Positions 18,792 to 26,149 of a stretch of DNA of 64,000 nucleotides are shown piece by piece (the stretch's first letter is position 1; each line of letters starts with the position of its first letter). Both the position numbers and the translations under genes were made by a program. Below the pieces are notes generated by a model, which was not told where the DNA came from, made no database searches, and worked only from the letters and a program-made list of their open reading frames with translations. Source of the stretch: Nesterenkonia marinintestina. GTDB lineage: Bacteria; Actinomycetota; Actinomycetes; Actinomycetales; Micrococcaceae. The stretch is taken from the NCBI RefSeq assembly GCF_025420485.1, contig NZ_JAOEFD010000007.1, positions 92,260 to 156,259 of the forward strand, read 5' to 3'.

Positions 18792-19523
18792 ATGACTACA
18801 GGACACCCGGAGCATCAGCACCAGACCCAACCGGGCCAGCTCGGCCAGCTGCGCCGCGAGCGCCTGATGGCCGTCCGGCTGTACGTGTGCACGGATCTGC
18901 AGCGGTTCATCACCGCCCCCGAGGCGGGACCCGTGGACGAGCTGGACTTCGACGCGCTGCGGGCATTCTTCGAGGACTGCTACGCCGGCGGCGTCGACAT
19001 CGTCCAGGTCCGGGACAAGCAGGTCTCCGTCCGGACCGAGATCTCCGCGCTGTGGCTCCTGAAGCAGGTCGCCGACGAGTACGGGGGCCTCTCTGCGGCG
19101 AACGACCGTGCCGACGTGGCGGTGATCGCCGACGTCGACGTCTTCCACATCGGCCAGGACGACCTGAGCCCGGAGCAGGCCCGCTCGATCCTCGGCGACG
19201 ATGTGCTGATCGGCCGCTCCTGCCGCACGGCGGAGCAGGTGCAGATCGCCGCCGAGGACCCGGAGGTCAGCTACTACTGCACCGGTCCGGTGTGGGAGAC
19301 CCCGACGAAGCCGGGTCGCGCCGCCGTGGGGCTGGAGCTGCCGCGGGCGGCCGTCGACGTCGAGCCGTCCAAGCCGTTCTTCGCGATCGGGGGCATCGAC
19401 GTCGAGAACGTCGACCAGGTGACCGAGGCCGGCGCCTGGCGCGCGGTGGTGGTCCGGGCGGTGACCGACGCCCCCGACCCCCGTGCCGCGGCGGAGGCCC
19501 TCCGCTCGCGCCTCCCCGCCTGA
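18792..19523 (+). CDS. thiE: Thiamine phosphate synthase
   Basis: Joins HMP-pyrophosphate and thiazole phosphate to make thiamine monophosphate. A 243 aa TIM barrel with an N-terminal extension of about 25 residues. Signatures seen: VDIVQVRDKQ (pyrophosphate and Lys contact), AANDRADVAVIADVDVFHIGQDDL (DR and GQDD metal/phosphate motifs), CTGPVWETPTKPG, and FFAIGGID near the C-terminus. Unusually for thiamin genes it stands alone and has no TPP riboswitch upstream. Confidence 0.92.
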   Translation: MTTGHPEHQHQTQPGQLGQLRRERLMAVRLYVCTDLQRFITAPEAGPVDELDFDALRAFFEDCYAGGVDIVQVRDKQVSVRTEISALWLLKQVADEYGGLSAANDRADVAVIADVDVFHIGQDDLSPEQARSILGDDVLIGRSCRTAEQVQIAAEDPEVSYYCTGPVWETPTKPGRAAVGLELPRAAVDVEPSKPFFAIGGIDVENVDQVTEAGAWRAVVVRAVTDAPDPRAAAEALRSRLPA

Positions 19524-19660
19524 CTCCTGCCCAGAGCCCGACTCGCACTCCCCTCATCGAAGGAGCAGAACTCGGTCATCGAGGGAGCGAACCTCGTGGC
19601 CGATCTCGGCGATTCGCCCCGAAATTCTCTCCCCCGATGGGGGTGGAGCCGTGCAGCCGG

Positions 19661-20632
19661 TCAGACGCGGCGGCGTCCCCAGAAGGAGGCCAGCAGTCCG
19701 CCGGAGATGTTGTGCCACACGGAGAAGATCGCACCGGGCAGGGCCGCCTCCGGGGAGAGGTACTGAGCACCCAGCCCGGCGGCCAGACCGGAGTTCTGCA
19801 TCCCGACCTCCACGGAGATCGCACGCCTGGTGGGCACGTCGCCGCGGGTCAGCCGTCCCGCCAGGTAGCCGATCGCGTATCCGGAGCAGTTGTGCAGCAC
19901 GACCCCGAGGATCAGCAGGAGACCGGCCGAGGCCAGCACGTCTGTGGACCCGGCGACGACGGCGAGCACGACGAAGGTGATCCCCGCGACGGAGATCCAC
20001 GGCAGGGCCGGCTGCACGGCATCGACCAGTCGGGGCAGCAGGAGTCGCAGCACCAGGCCCGCCACCACCGGGATCAGCACGATCTGCACGATGCTCCAGG
20101 CCATGTCCCCCGCCGGCACCGGCAGGAACTGGCCGGCCAGCCACAGGGTGAGCAGCGGGGTGAGCAGCGGTGAGAGCAGAGTCGAGACCGAGGTCATCGT
20201 GACGGAGAGGGCCACGTCGCCGCGCGCCAGGTAGGTGACGACGTTCGACGACGTCCCGCCGGGCACACAGCCGACGAGGATGAGCCCGGCGGCGAGCGCG
20301 GGCGGCAGTCCGAGCAGCGTCGCGATGCCCAGGGCCAGCAGAGGCATCGCGGTGTACTGGAACAGCACCCCGACGAGGACCGGCAGCGGTCGCTTCAGCA
20401 CCAGCGCGAAGTCGGGCAGCGTGAGCGTCAGCCCCATCCCGAACATGATGATCATCAGCGCGTAGGTGACCCCTGCCCCCAGCGGGGCGAAGGTGGCCGG
20501 TGCGATCAGCGCGGCGGCGGCGCCGCCGAGGATCAGGAGCGGGAAGACGGTGACGGCGATCGTGGCGCTGCGCGGCGACTCGTCGGCGGCGGCGCGGGCT
20601 CCCTCGGATCGGCGGTTCGGTGCGTGCGACAT
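19661..20632 (-). CDS. Bile acid:sodium symporter family transporter
   Basis: Ten-helix membrane transporter of the BASS/ArsB-NhaA-like fold, 323 aa. Typical blocks are IIMFGMGLTLTLPDF (helix 2), QYTAMPLLALGIATLL, and the crossover region VGCVPGGTSSNVVTYLARGD with its Gly-rich broken helix. Bacterial members carry organic acids such as pantoate or 2-oxo acids; no substrate can be assigned. It is convergent with thiE, leaving 137 bp that hold a short imperfect direct repeat. Confidence 0.88.
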   Translation of the reverse strand: MSHAPNRRSEGARAAADESPRSATIAVTVFPLLILGGAAAALIAPATFAPLGAGVTYALMIIMFGMGLTLTLPDFALVLKRPLPVLVGVLFQYTAMPLLALGIATLLGLPPALAAGLILVGCVPGGTSSNVVTYLARGDVALSVTMTSVSTLLSPLLTPLLTLWLAGQFLPVPAGDMAWSIVQIVLIPVVAGLVLRLLLPRLVDAVQPALPWISVAGITFVVLAVVAGSTDVLASAGLLLILGVVLHNCSGYAIGYLAGRLTRGDVPTRRAISVEVGMQNSGLAAGLGAQYLSPEAALPGAIFSVWHNISGGLLASFWGRRRV

Positions 20633-20734
20633 GCTTCACAGCATGTGTCCACGATGCTGTTCAGGGTCAACAGGGGGTCACGACGTCTCATTCTTCGGAC
20701 GCATGCTGGTCATCGGCCGGGCGGACCCCGGCCG

Positions 20735-21541
20735 TCAGCGTCGACGCCTCCCGGGCCCTCCCGACCGACGCCGCGGCGTCCGGGCAGAGCCCGAGCCCCG
20801 TCTCCCCGAGTCCCGCTTCCCCGAGTTCGGCTTCGCCACCCCACCCTTCGCCGCCCCACGCCTCGCCGAGGCCCCAGGGGCGGTCCCCTCGGTCGGTTCC
20901 AAGGTGCTGCGGGCCGAGTCGGCGCGTCGGCCGCGGGTCACACCGATGAACTCCTGGATGACGTCGTCGTCGCGCTCGCGCAGCCAGCACAGCCCCACGT
21001 CGAAGCCGGGGTGATCCTCGATCCTGCGCACGACCACGTCCTTGCGGGACAGCGCCTGGGCCGTGGAGAGGGGCAGCACGAGCAGCCCCGCACCGGAGGC
21101 CACCACCTCGAGGGTCATGCGCTCGGCCCGGGCGAGTTCGGCCGGCGGCTCATCCCCCGCAGGTGGGCCCGGAGCGCCGGCGGCCACCTCAGCGGGCTCC
21201 AGGAACGTCTCATCGCCGATGTCGTCCCAGGTCACCGACTCCTCGGCGGCGGCCACCCAGTGGTCTCGGGCCGCGCACACCACGGCGTGCTCCCGGTAGA
21301 GCCAGACCCGGTGGAACACGTCCCGGTCGACGACGTCGCGGTCCTCCTGTACGGGCACACGCAGGTAGCCGACGTCGACGACGCCGTCGTGCACACGCCG
21401 CACCTGCCCGTCCTCGTCGAAGTGGTCGATCTGCAGCCGCACCTCCGGGTGGCGGTCGCGCCATCGGGCCGCCCACCGGTCCGGGGCGGCACCGGGCAGC
21501 GCCCCCAGACGCAGCACGGGCTGCTCGGCTCCGTCCTCCAC
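20735..21541 (-). CDS. Stand-alone LysR-type substrate-binding domain protein
   Basis: A 268 aa protein with the periplasmic-binding-like effector domain of LysR regulators (LRLGALPGAAPDRWAARW, DVGYLRVPVQED, ASGAGLLVLPLSTAQALS) but no N-terminal helix-turn-helix: the frame begins directly at the domain. The last 50 residues are a basic low-complexity tail (KPNSGKRDSGRRGS). Similar DNA-binding-domain-less proteins with basic tails occur in actinobacteria. The GTG start overlaps the TGA of a 31-codon upstream frame, so it may be translationally coupled. Function unknown; the tail might bind nucleic acid. Confidence 0.7.
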   Translation of the reverse strand: MEDGAEQPVLRLGALPGAAPDRWAARWRDRHPEVRLQIDHFDEDGQVRRVHDGVVDVGYLRVPVQEDRDVVDRDVFHRVWLYREHAVVCAARDHWVAAAEESVTWDDIGDETFLEPAEVAAGAPGPPAGDEPPAELARAERMTLEVVASGAGLLVLPLSTAQALSRKDVVVRRIEDHPGFDVGLCWLRERDDDVIQEFIGVTRGRRADSARSTLEPTEGTAPGASARRGAAKGGVAKPNSGKRDSGRRGSGSARTPRRRSGGPGRRRR

Positions 21542-21637
21542 TCAGGCGACCTCGGTCCGCAGGGCGGGCGCGGTCGGGCATCCGTGGGCCCCGCCGTCGG
21601 CGACGGCGCCGTTCCGGTGCGGAGTCTTCTCGGACAT
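21542..21637 (-). CDS. Possible 31-aa leader peptide coupled to the LysR-domain gene
   Basis: A short frame MSEKTPHRNGAVADGG... starts at ATG 21637 after GGAG and ends in TGA overlapping the GTG of the next gene (TGAGTG). Its only support is the overlap and the ribosome site; I recognise no family. It may simply deliver ribosomes to the downstream start. Confidence 0.3.
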   Translation of the reverse strand: MSEKTPHRNGAVADGGAHGCPTAPALRTEVA

Positions 21638-21920
21638 GGGGCTCCATTCTGCGGCGTCGGTCAGGGCGTCTGCGGCAGGCCCCAGGGGGCCCCGACCCTC
21701 GATCACCACCCTAGCGACCACCCCACAGGCACCCTGTGAGCGATTCCACACGAAGGCGCCCAGATCAGCCGGACATCCGGTCGTCTGCGGCGTCATCGCA
21801 GGGCACGAGGCCGGTCCCAGCACGGGGCACCGACCGCGCGCAGCGCGCGCGAGGGCCCCCGATCGGCACCATGGACGCGTTCGACGCCGTTCGATTCACC
21901 CAAAAGACACGTCTACGTCA

Positions 21921-21926
21921 TACACT
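21921..21926 (+). promoter_or_regulatory. -10 box of leaderless PAP2 gene
   Basis: TACACT, then TGACAG (6 nt), then ATG 21933. It lies in a roughly 295 bp gene-free stretch (21638-21932) that otherwise shows only GC-rich palindromic runs near 21835. Confidence 0.5.
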
Positions 21927-21932
21927 TGACAG

Positions 21933-23045
21933 ATGAAGTTTGCTCGGCAGTGGCCGTACACGTTCATCGTCGGCGTCTCCCTGCTCATCGGAATGGTCGC
22001 GGCGATCGGTTCGCTGGCCCTCGAAGTCCCCCTCCGCGACCCGGAGGGCTTCCTGGGGCCGGCGTACATCCGCCTGCCTCTGCTCGCCCTGCTCATGTTC
22101 GCCCTGGGCATCCTGCCGGCGGCGGTCCGACGCTGCGGATGGAAGCAGATCCCCCGAGGCGTGGTGGAAGTGGTTCGGCACGAATGGAACCTGCGCCGCG
22201 TCCTCTACATCGCCACGGGTCTGCTGACGTTCTACGTCTGCTACGTCGGCTACCGCAATCTGAAGAGCGTGCTCCCGGTCTACCGTGAGGGCACGCTCTA
22301 CGACCGGGAGCTGCTCGAGCTGGACCGCTGGATGTTCGGCGGCACCGACCCGGCCATCATCCTGCACAACGTCTTCGGCATGGATCTGACCGCCGAGGTG
22401 CTCTCGTTCATCTACGTGGCGTACCTGCCGCTGATCCCCATCACGCTGGGCATCTTCCTGGTCCTCAGCAGGGACCTGACCGTCGGCGCCTGGTACGCGA
22501 CGGCGCTGAGCCTGAACTGGGTGCTGGGCACGATCAGCTACTACATCATGCCGGCGCTGGGCCCGATCTACGCCCGTCCGGACCTGTACCAGCAGCTCCC
22601 CGACACCGGCGTGAGCAGTCTGCAGGCGGCGCTGATGAACAACAGGTTGGAGTTCCTCGCGGATCCGGCCACCAGCGACGTCATCCACGGTGTGGCCGCC
22701 TTCGCGTCGCTGCACGTGTCGGTGACCTTCGCCGCCGCCCTGTTCATGCACCGGTCGAACCAGCACGTGGTCGTCCGGTGGGTCGCCTGGGCCTTCTTCG
22801 GGATGACCTTCGTGGCCACGCTGTACTTCGGCTGGCACTACCTGATCGACAACATCGCCGGCGTGGCCATCGGCTGGGCGGCGGTGTCGCTGGGCGCCTG
22901 GGCCACGAACCATCAGGGAGCACGCCGTCTGGTGGCCGAGGAGCAGGGTCTCTCCGAGCACGAGGTCGGCATCGACATCGAGGCCGACGACGTCGCCTCC
23001 TCCCCCGCGATGGCCTCGGAGGCGGCACCCGCCCGTCGCGCCTGA
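21933..23045 (+). CDS. PAP2-superfamily membrane phosphatase/transferase
   Basis: Membrane protein of 370 aa with about 7-8 helices. The type 2 phosphatidic acid phosphatase core is near residues 225-315: ASLHVSVTF carries the motif 2 Ser-x-His and HYLIDNIAG carries the motif 3 catalytic His. Motif 1 is degenerate, as in the AUR1/inositol-phosphorylceramide-like branch, so it may transfer a phospho-head group rather than act as a simple lipid phosphatase. The acidic tail (DIEADDVASS) is cytoplasmic or exposed. Transcription is probably leaderless from the TACACT box. Confidence 0.82.
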   Translation: MKFARQWPYTFIVGVSLLIGMVAAIGSLALEVPLRDPEGFLGPAYIRLPLLALLMFALGILPAAVRRCGWKQIPRGVVEVVRHEWNLRRVLYIATGLLTFYVCYVGYRNLKSVLPVYREGTLYDRELLELDRWMFGGTDPAIILHNVFGMDLTAEVLSFIYVAYLPLIPITLGIFLVLSRDLTVGAWYATALSLNWVLGTISYYIMPALGPIYARPDLYQQLPDTGVSSLQAALMNNRLEFLADPATSDVIHGVAAFASLHVSVTFAAALFMHRSNQHVVVRWVAWAFFGMTFVATLYFGWHYLIDNIAGVAIGWAAVSLGAWATNHQGARRLVAEEQGLSEHEVGIDIEADDVASSPAMASEAAPARRA

Positions 23046-23054
23046 GCGTTCCGC

Positions 23055-23822
23055 TCAGCCTCCGGCGACCTCGAGGACGCCGCGGATCAGCGCGCCCACG
23101 GCTCCGAGGGTGGCCAGCGTCATGGCGAGTCGTCGTGCCCCGGTGGGGGTCACGACCTTCGCGAGCAGCCCGCCCGCGCCGATGCCCACGAGCACCGTGA
23201 CCACGACCAGCGGGAAGAGCACCCACAGATCCACCGGCACGTGGCCGTCGGTGTCCACCGAGCCCATGGCGAGCTTGGTGACCACGGAGGCGGCACCCAT
23301 GGTCAGGAAGATCGGCTGCATCGTGGCCGCGAAGCTGCTGGGCCCCCAGGCGGAGACCCGGGAGTAGACGACCATGACCGGCGCGGCCACCCCCGAGGTG
23401 GTGTTGAAGAAGCCGCCCAGGGTCCCGGCGATGATCCCGGAGGTCCGGCCCGTCCACTGCGGGAGCTTCGGCAGGCCGATGGTCAGCGCCAGCGCGCACA
23501 GCACGAGCCCGGCGAGGATGATCGCCAGCCACCCGGCGGAGAGCTGGCCGACCAGCCACGCACCGGGGACGGCGCCGAGCACGGCCGGCAGTCCGACCCT
23601 GCGGTAGCGCCGCCAGTCGATCCGCGGCAGCACCGCGAGCATGATGAGGAACCCGGAGACCATCGTGGTCATGTTCGTGATGAGCACGCCGAGTCCGGGG
23701 CCGATGATGATGGTGAGCACCGGGGCGACGACCAGCCCCACCCCGGAGCCCGAGATCCGCTGCAGCACGGTGCCGACCAGCACTGCAGTCGCGATCACCG
23801 CGGAGATGCCGAGCACGCTCAT
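23055..23822 (-). CDS. TauE/SafE (TSUP) family anion exporter
   Basis: Eight-helix membrane protein with the repeated TSUP signature: GSGVGLVVAPVLTII in the first half and GGFFNTTSGVAAPVMVVY in the second. Relatives export sulfite, sulfoacetate or other organosulfur and carboxylate anions. I start it at ATG 23822, which has GAGG 8 nt upstream (255 aa), rather than the in-frame GTG at 23831. A strong hairpin separates it from YceI upstream, so it is probably its own transcript. Confidence 0.85.
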   Translation of the reverse strand: MSVLGISAVIATAVLVGTVLQRISGSGVGLVVAPVLTIIIGPGLGVLITNMTTMVSGFLIMLAVLPRIDWRRYRRVGLPAVLGAVPGAWLVGQLSAGWLAIILAGLVLCALALTIGLPKLPQWTGRTSGIIAGTLGGFFNTTSGVAAPVMVVYSRVSAWGPSSFAATMQPIFLTMGAASVVTKLAMGSVDTDGHVPVDLWVLFPLVVVTVLVGIGAGGLLAKVVTPTGARRLAMTLATLGAVGALIRGVLEVAGG

Positions 23823-23852
23823 GGCAGGCACCTCGCTGATCGCACGGACGAC

Positions 23853-23890
23853 AGTGGTCGCGGAGCGCGCTCAGGCGCTCCGCGACCACT
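23853..23890 (-). terminator. Intrinsic terminator after YceI
   Basis: A perfect 16 bp stem (arms 23853-23868 and 23875-23890, 6 nt loop) lies just downstream of the YceI stop and upstream of the TauE/SafE start. There is no long U-run, as is common for actinobacterial terminators. Confidence 0.7.
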
Positions 23891-23925
23891 CTAGTCCCGC
23901 CGGCTCGTCCGCCGGTCGGGGCGGC

Positions 23926-24465
23926 TCACTCGCCCTGGTCGAGGACGTAGGCCACCTCCAGCTCGATCTTCACCTTGTCGCTGACCAGCACTCCGCCGGC
24001 CTCGAGGGCGGCGTTCCAGGTGAGGCCGAAGTCCTTCCGGGAGATGGTCGTGGTGGCGGAGAACCCGGCGCGGGTGGCTCCGAAGGGGTCCACGGCCTGG
24101 CCGCCGAACTCGGCGTCGAAGGTCACCGGGCGGGTCACCCCACGGATGGTGAGGTCGCCGGAGAGTTCGAACTCCTCCTCGGTGACCGCCGCGCCCTCGG
24201 CGCGGAAGGTCAGCACCGGGTGCTGCTCGGCGTCGAGGAAGTCCTCGCTGCGGATGTGTCCGTCGCGGTCCTCGTTCCCGGAGGAGAACGAGGCGGCCTG
24301 GACCTGGGCCTCGACGGCGGCGATGCCGTCTGCTCCGACCTCGAGGGTGGACCGGACGTCCTCGAACGACGCGCGGGTCTTGGAGATGCCCGCGTGGCGG
24401 ACGGTGAGTCCGACCTCGGAGTGGGAGGGGTCGTAGTTCCAGGTGCCGGCGGTCAGTGCTGCCAT
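23926..24465 (-). CDS. YceI family lipocalin-like protein
   Basis: A 179 aa beta-barrel protein; the family binds long polyisoprenoid or amide lipids. Motifs in order: TWNYDPSHSEVGLTVRHAGISKTR, EDFLDAEQHPVLTFR, LTIRGVTRPVTFDAEFGG, and FSATTTISRKDFGLTWN. There is no signal peptide, unlike Escherichia coli YceI, which is normal for actinobacterial versions. ATG 24465 has GAAGGA upstream. A TCAA-N3-TTGA inverted repeat about 93 bp upstream could be a regulator site. Confidence 0.9.
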   Translation of the reverse strand: MAALTAGTWNYDPSHSEVGLTVRHAGISKTRASFEDVRSTLEVGADGIAAVEAQVQAASFSSGNEDRDGHIRSEDFLDAEQHPVLTFRAEGAAVTEEEFELSGDLTIRGVTRPVTFDAEFGGQAVDPFGATRAGFSATTTISRKDFGLTWNAALEAGGVLVSDKVKIELEVAYVLDQGE

Positions 24466-24557
24466 GATGGGTCGTCCTTCCGACGTGTGGTTTCGATGCT
24501 GCGGAACGCCGTCCTGCGGCGTGCATCAGGGACAACGGCAGACCCCGCCGATTTATT

Positions 24558-24568
24558 TCAAATCTTGA
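24558..24568. promoter_or_regulatory. Candidate regulator site TCAA-N3-TTGA upstream of yceI
   Basis: A short perfect inverted repeat inside a locally AT-rich patch (about 24550-24572) in otherwise GC-rich DNA. MarR-type regulators often use TTGA/TCAA half-sites upstream of yceI genes; no MarR gene is in view, so this is a guess. Confidence 0.3.
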
Positions 24569-24648
24569 TTAGTGGGATGCATCACACCCCTGGACGCCGT
24601 GTTCCCCGGCGCGCGGACGCCCGATGCCGTCTGTGCGGACCTGGCCGC

Positions 24649-24654
24649 TAGAAT
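24649..24654 (+). promoter_or_regulatory. -10 box (TAGAAT) upstream of the fhaA operon
   Basis: The best TANNNT match in the 265 bp yceI-fhaA gap; it would give a 5' leader of about 70 nt before the AGGAGG ribosome site at 24721. No strong -35 is visible. Confidence 0.4.
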
Positions 24655-24730
24655 CGACCATGGACTGACCGACGTCCCGCCGCCCGGAACCTCGGCGGCA
24701 GGGGCCAGAGACCGGACGAGAGGAGGCGCC

Positions 24731-25549
24731 GTGGGACTGCTCGACAACCTCGAACGAGGCATCGAGAAGGCCGTGCGCGGAGCCTTCTCCGGACGTGGAG
24801 GGAGCCTCGGCCCCGTGGAGATCGCCACCGCAGTACGACGCCACATGGACCGCGAGTCCTTCACCATGTCGCAGGGACGCTCGTTCGTCCCCAACGTGTA
24901 CAAGATCCGCCTGTCCCCGGACGACTTCGCCGAGGCGAAGAAGTACGGGGTGGCCCTGGCCGAGGAGCTGTGCGAGGAGATCATCCGCCACGCCGACTCC
25001 CAGGGCTACACGCTGCGCGGACCGGTGCGGGCGACGTTCGTGAAGAACACCGACCTCAGGCGCGGGCAGCTGAACATCGAATCGACCACGGAGAAGGGTG
25101 CCGCCCCCTCGGCGCGCCCGGCCTCCTCGGCAACGTCGTCGACAACGTCGTCGTCGGCGCCTTCGGCGGCGTCCGCGCCTGCCGCAGGGGGGCACCGCGG
25201 CTCGGGCTACGACTCCGACGCCACCATCGTCAGCCCCGTGGTGGCCCCGCCCCGGGTGGTCGCCGTGGTCGAGCACGACGGCGCCCGCCACGAGCTGGCG
25301 GCGAACACCGTCGTCGGCCGCTCCTCCGGAGCCGGGATCTCCATCGCCGACTCAGGGATCTCCCGGCGCCACATGGAGATCTACCGCCAGGGCGAGCGGT
25401 ACTTCGCCCGCGACCTCGGATCGACCAACGGCACCTACGTGGACGGGGAGCGGCTCGACCCGGAGGCGCCCGGCACGGAGCTCTTCGACAGCGCGCTGAT
25501 CTCCCTGGGCGGGGCGCGCCTGCGCTTCCGCATGGTCACCGAGGGCTGA
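24731..25549 (+). CDS. fhaA: FHA domain protein FhaA (DUF3662-FHA)
   Basis: Phosphothreonine-reading adaptor of the PknA/PknB signalling cluster, 272 aa. Residues 1-120 are the actinobacterial DUF3662 domain (LLDNLERGIEKAVRGAFS), 125-170 an Ala/Ser/Thr linker, and about 180-270 a forkhead-associated domain (NTVVGRSSGAGISIAD, then SRRHMEIY, then DLGSTNGTYVDG). In Mycobacterium, FhaA binds phosphorylated MviN and affects peptidoglycan synthesis. The start is GTG 24731 with a perfect AGGAGG 4 nt upstream. Confidence 0.93.
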   Translation: MGLLDNLERGIEKAVRGAFSGRGGSLGPVEIATAVRRHMDRESFTMSQGRSFVPNVYKIRLSPDDFAEAKKYGVALAEELCEEIIRHADSQGYTLRGPVRATFVKNTDLRRGQLNIESTTEKGAAPSARPASSATSSTTSSSAPSAASAPAAGGHRGSGYDSDATIVSPVVAPPRVVAVVEHDGARHELAANTVVGRSSGAGISIADSGISRRHMEIYRQGERYFARDLGSTNGTYVDGERLDPEAPGTELFDSALISLGGARLRFRMVTEG

Positions 25550-25554
25550 CCCTG

Positions 25555-26145
25555 ATGAGTCAGCTCGCCGTCACCGTCCTGCAGTTCGGTCTGCTGCTGC
25601 TCCTGTGGGTCCTCATCCTCTCCATCGTGGCCGCACAGAGCCGCGACCTGATGATCTCCAAGCGCTCCCGGGCGCCGCAGGACGAATCGACCCGTTCGGG
25701 TCAGGGCCGACGACGTCGTCGTGAGTCCGCCGCCGCGACGGCCGGCGCACCGGCGGGGCACGGCGGTGCGGCTGGTGCAGGGGGCCACAGTGCCGCCGCA
25801 TCCGGGCACCCCACGCAGGCCGAGCAGGCTCCGGCCGCCTCCGCGCAGCGTCCGCGTCCGCGGGCGCTGGTCGTCGTCGAGGGCCCGGCGACCGGCACCG
25901 AGGTCGAGCTCGGATCGGCTCCGATCATGCTCGGGCGTGCCCAGGAGTCCACCCTCGTGCTGGTCGACGACTACGCCTCGGGCAAGCACGCCCGCCTGTT
26001 CCCGCAGGGCTCGCGCTGGTTCATCGAGGATCTGGGGTCCACCAACGGCACCTGGCTGGGCGAGGAGCAGCTCACCCGCGCGGCCACCGTCGAGCCTGGC
26101 GAGCGCATCCGCATCGGCAAGACCGTCCTGGAACTGAAGGCCTGA
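25555..26145 (+). CDS. fhaB: FHA domain protein FhaB (FipA), membrane-anchored
   Basis: A 196 aa protein with an N-terminal membrane helix (VLQFGLLLLLWVLILSIV), a linker rich in Ala, Gly and Gln, and a C-terminal FHA domain (IMLGRAQESTLVLVDD, SGKHARLF, DLGSTNGTWLGE). It recognises phosphothreonine on kinase substrates and helps FtsZ/FtsQ assembly in mycobacteria. ATG 25555 follows the fhaA stop by 5 nt, so it is in the same operon. Confidence 0.92.
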   Translation: MSQLAVTVLQFGLLLLLWVLILSIVAAQSRDLMISKRSRAPQDESTRSGQGRRRRRESAAATAGAPAGHGGAAGAGGHSAAASGHPTQAEQAPAASAQRPRPRALVVVEGPATGTEVELGSAPIMLGRAQESTLVLVDDYASGKHARLFPQGSRWFIEDLGSTNGTWLGEEQLTRAATVEPGERIRIGKTVLELKA

Positions 26146-26149
26146 GCCC

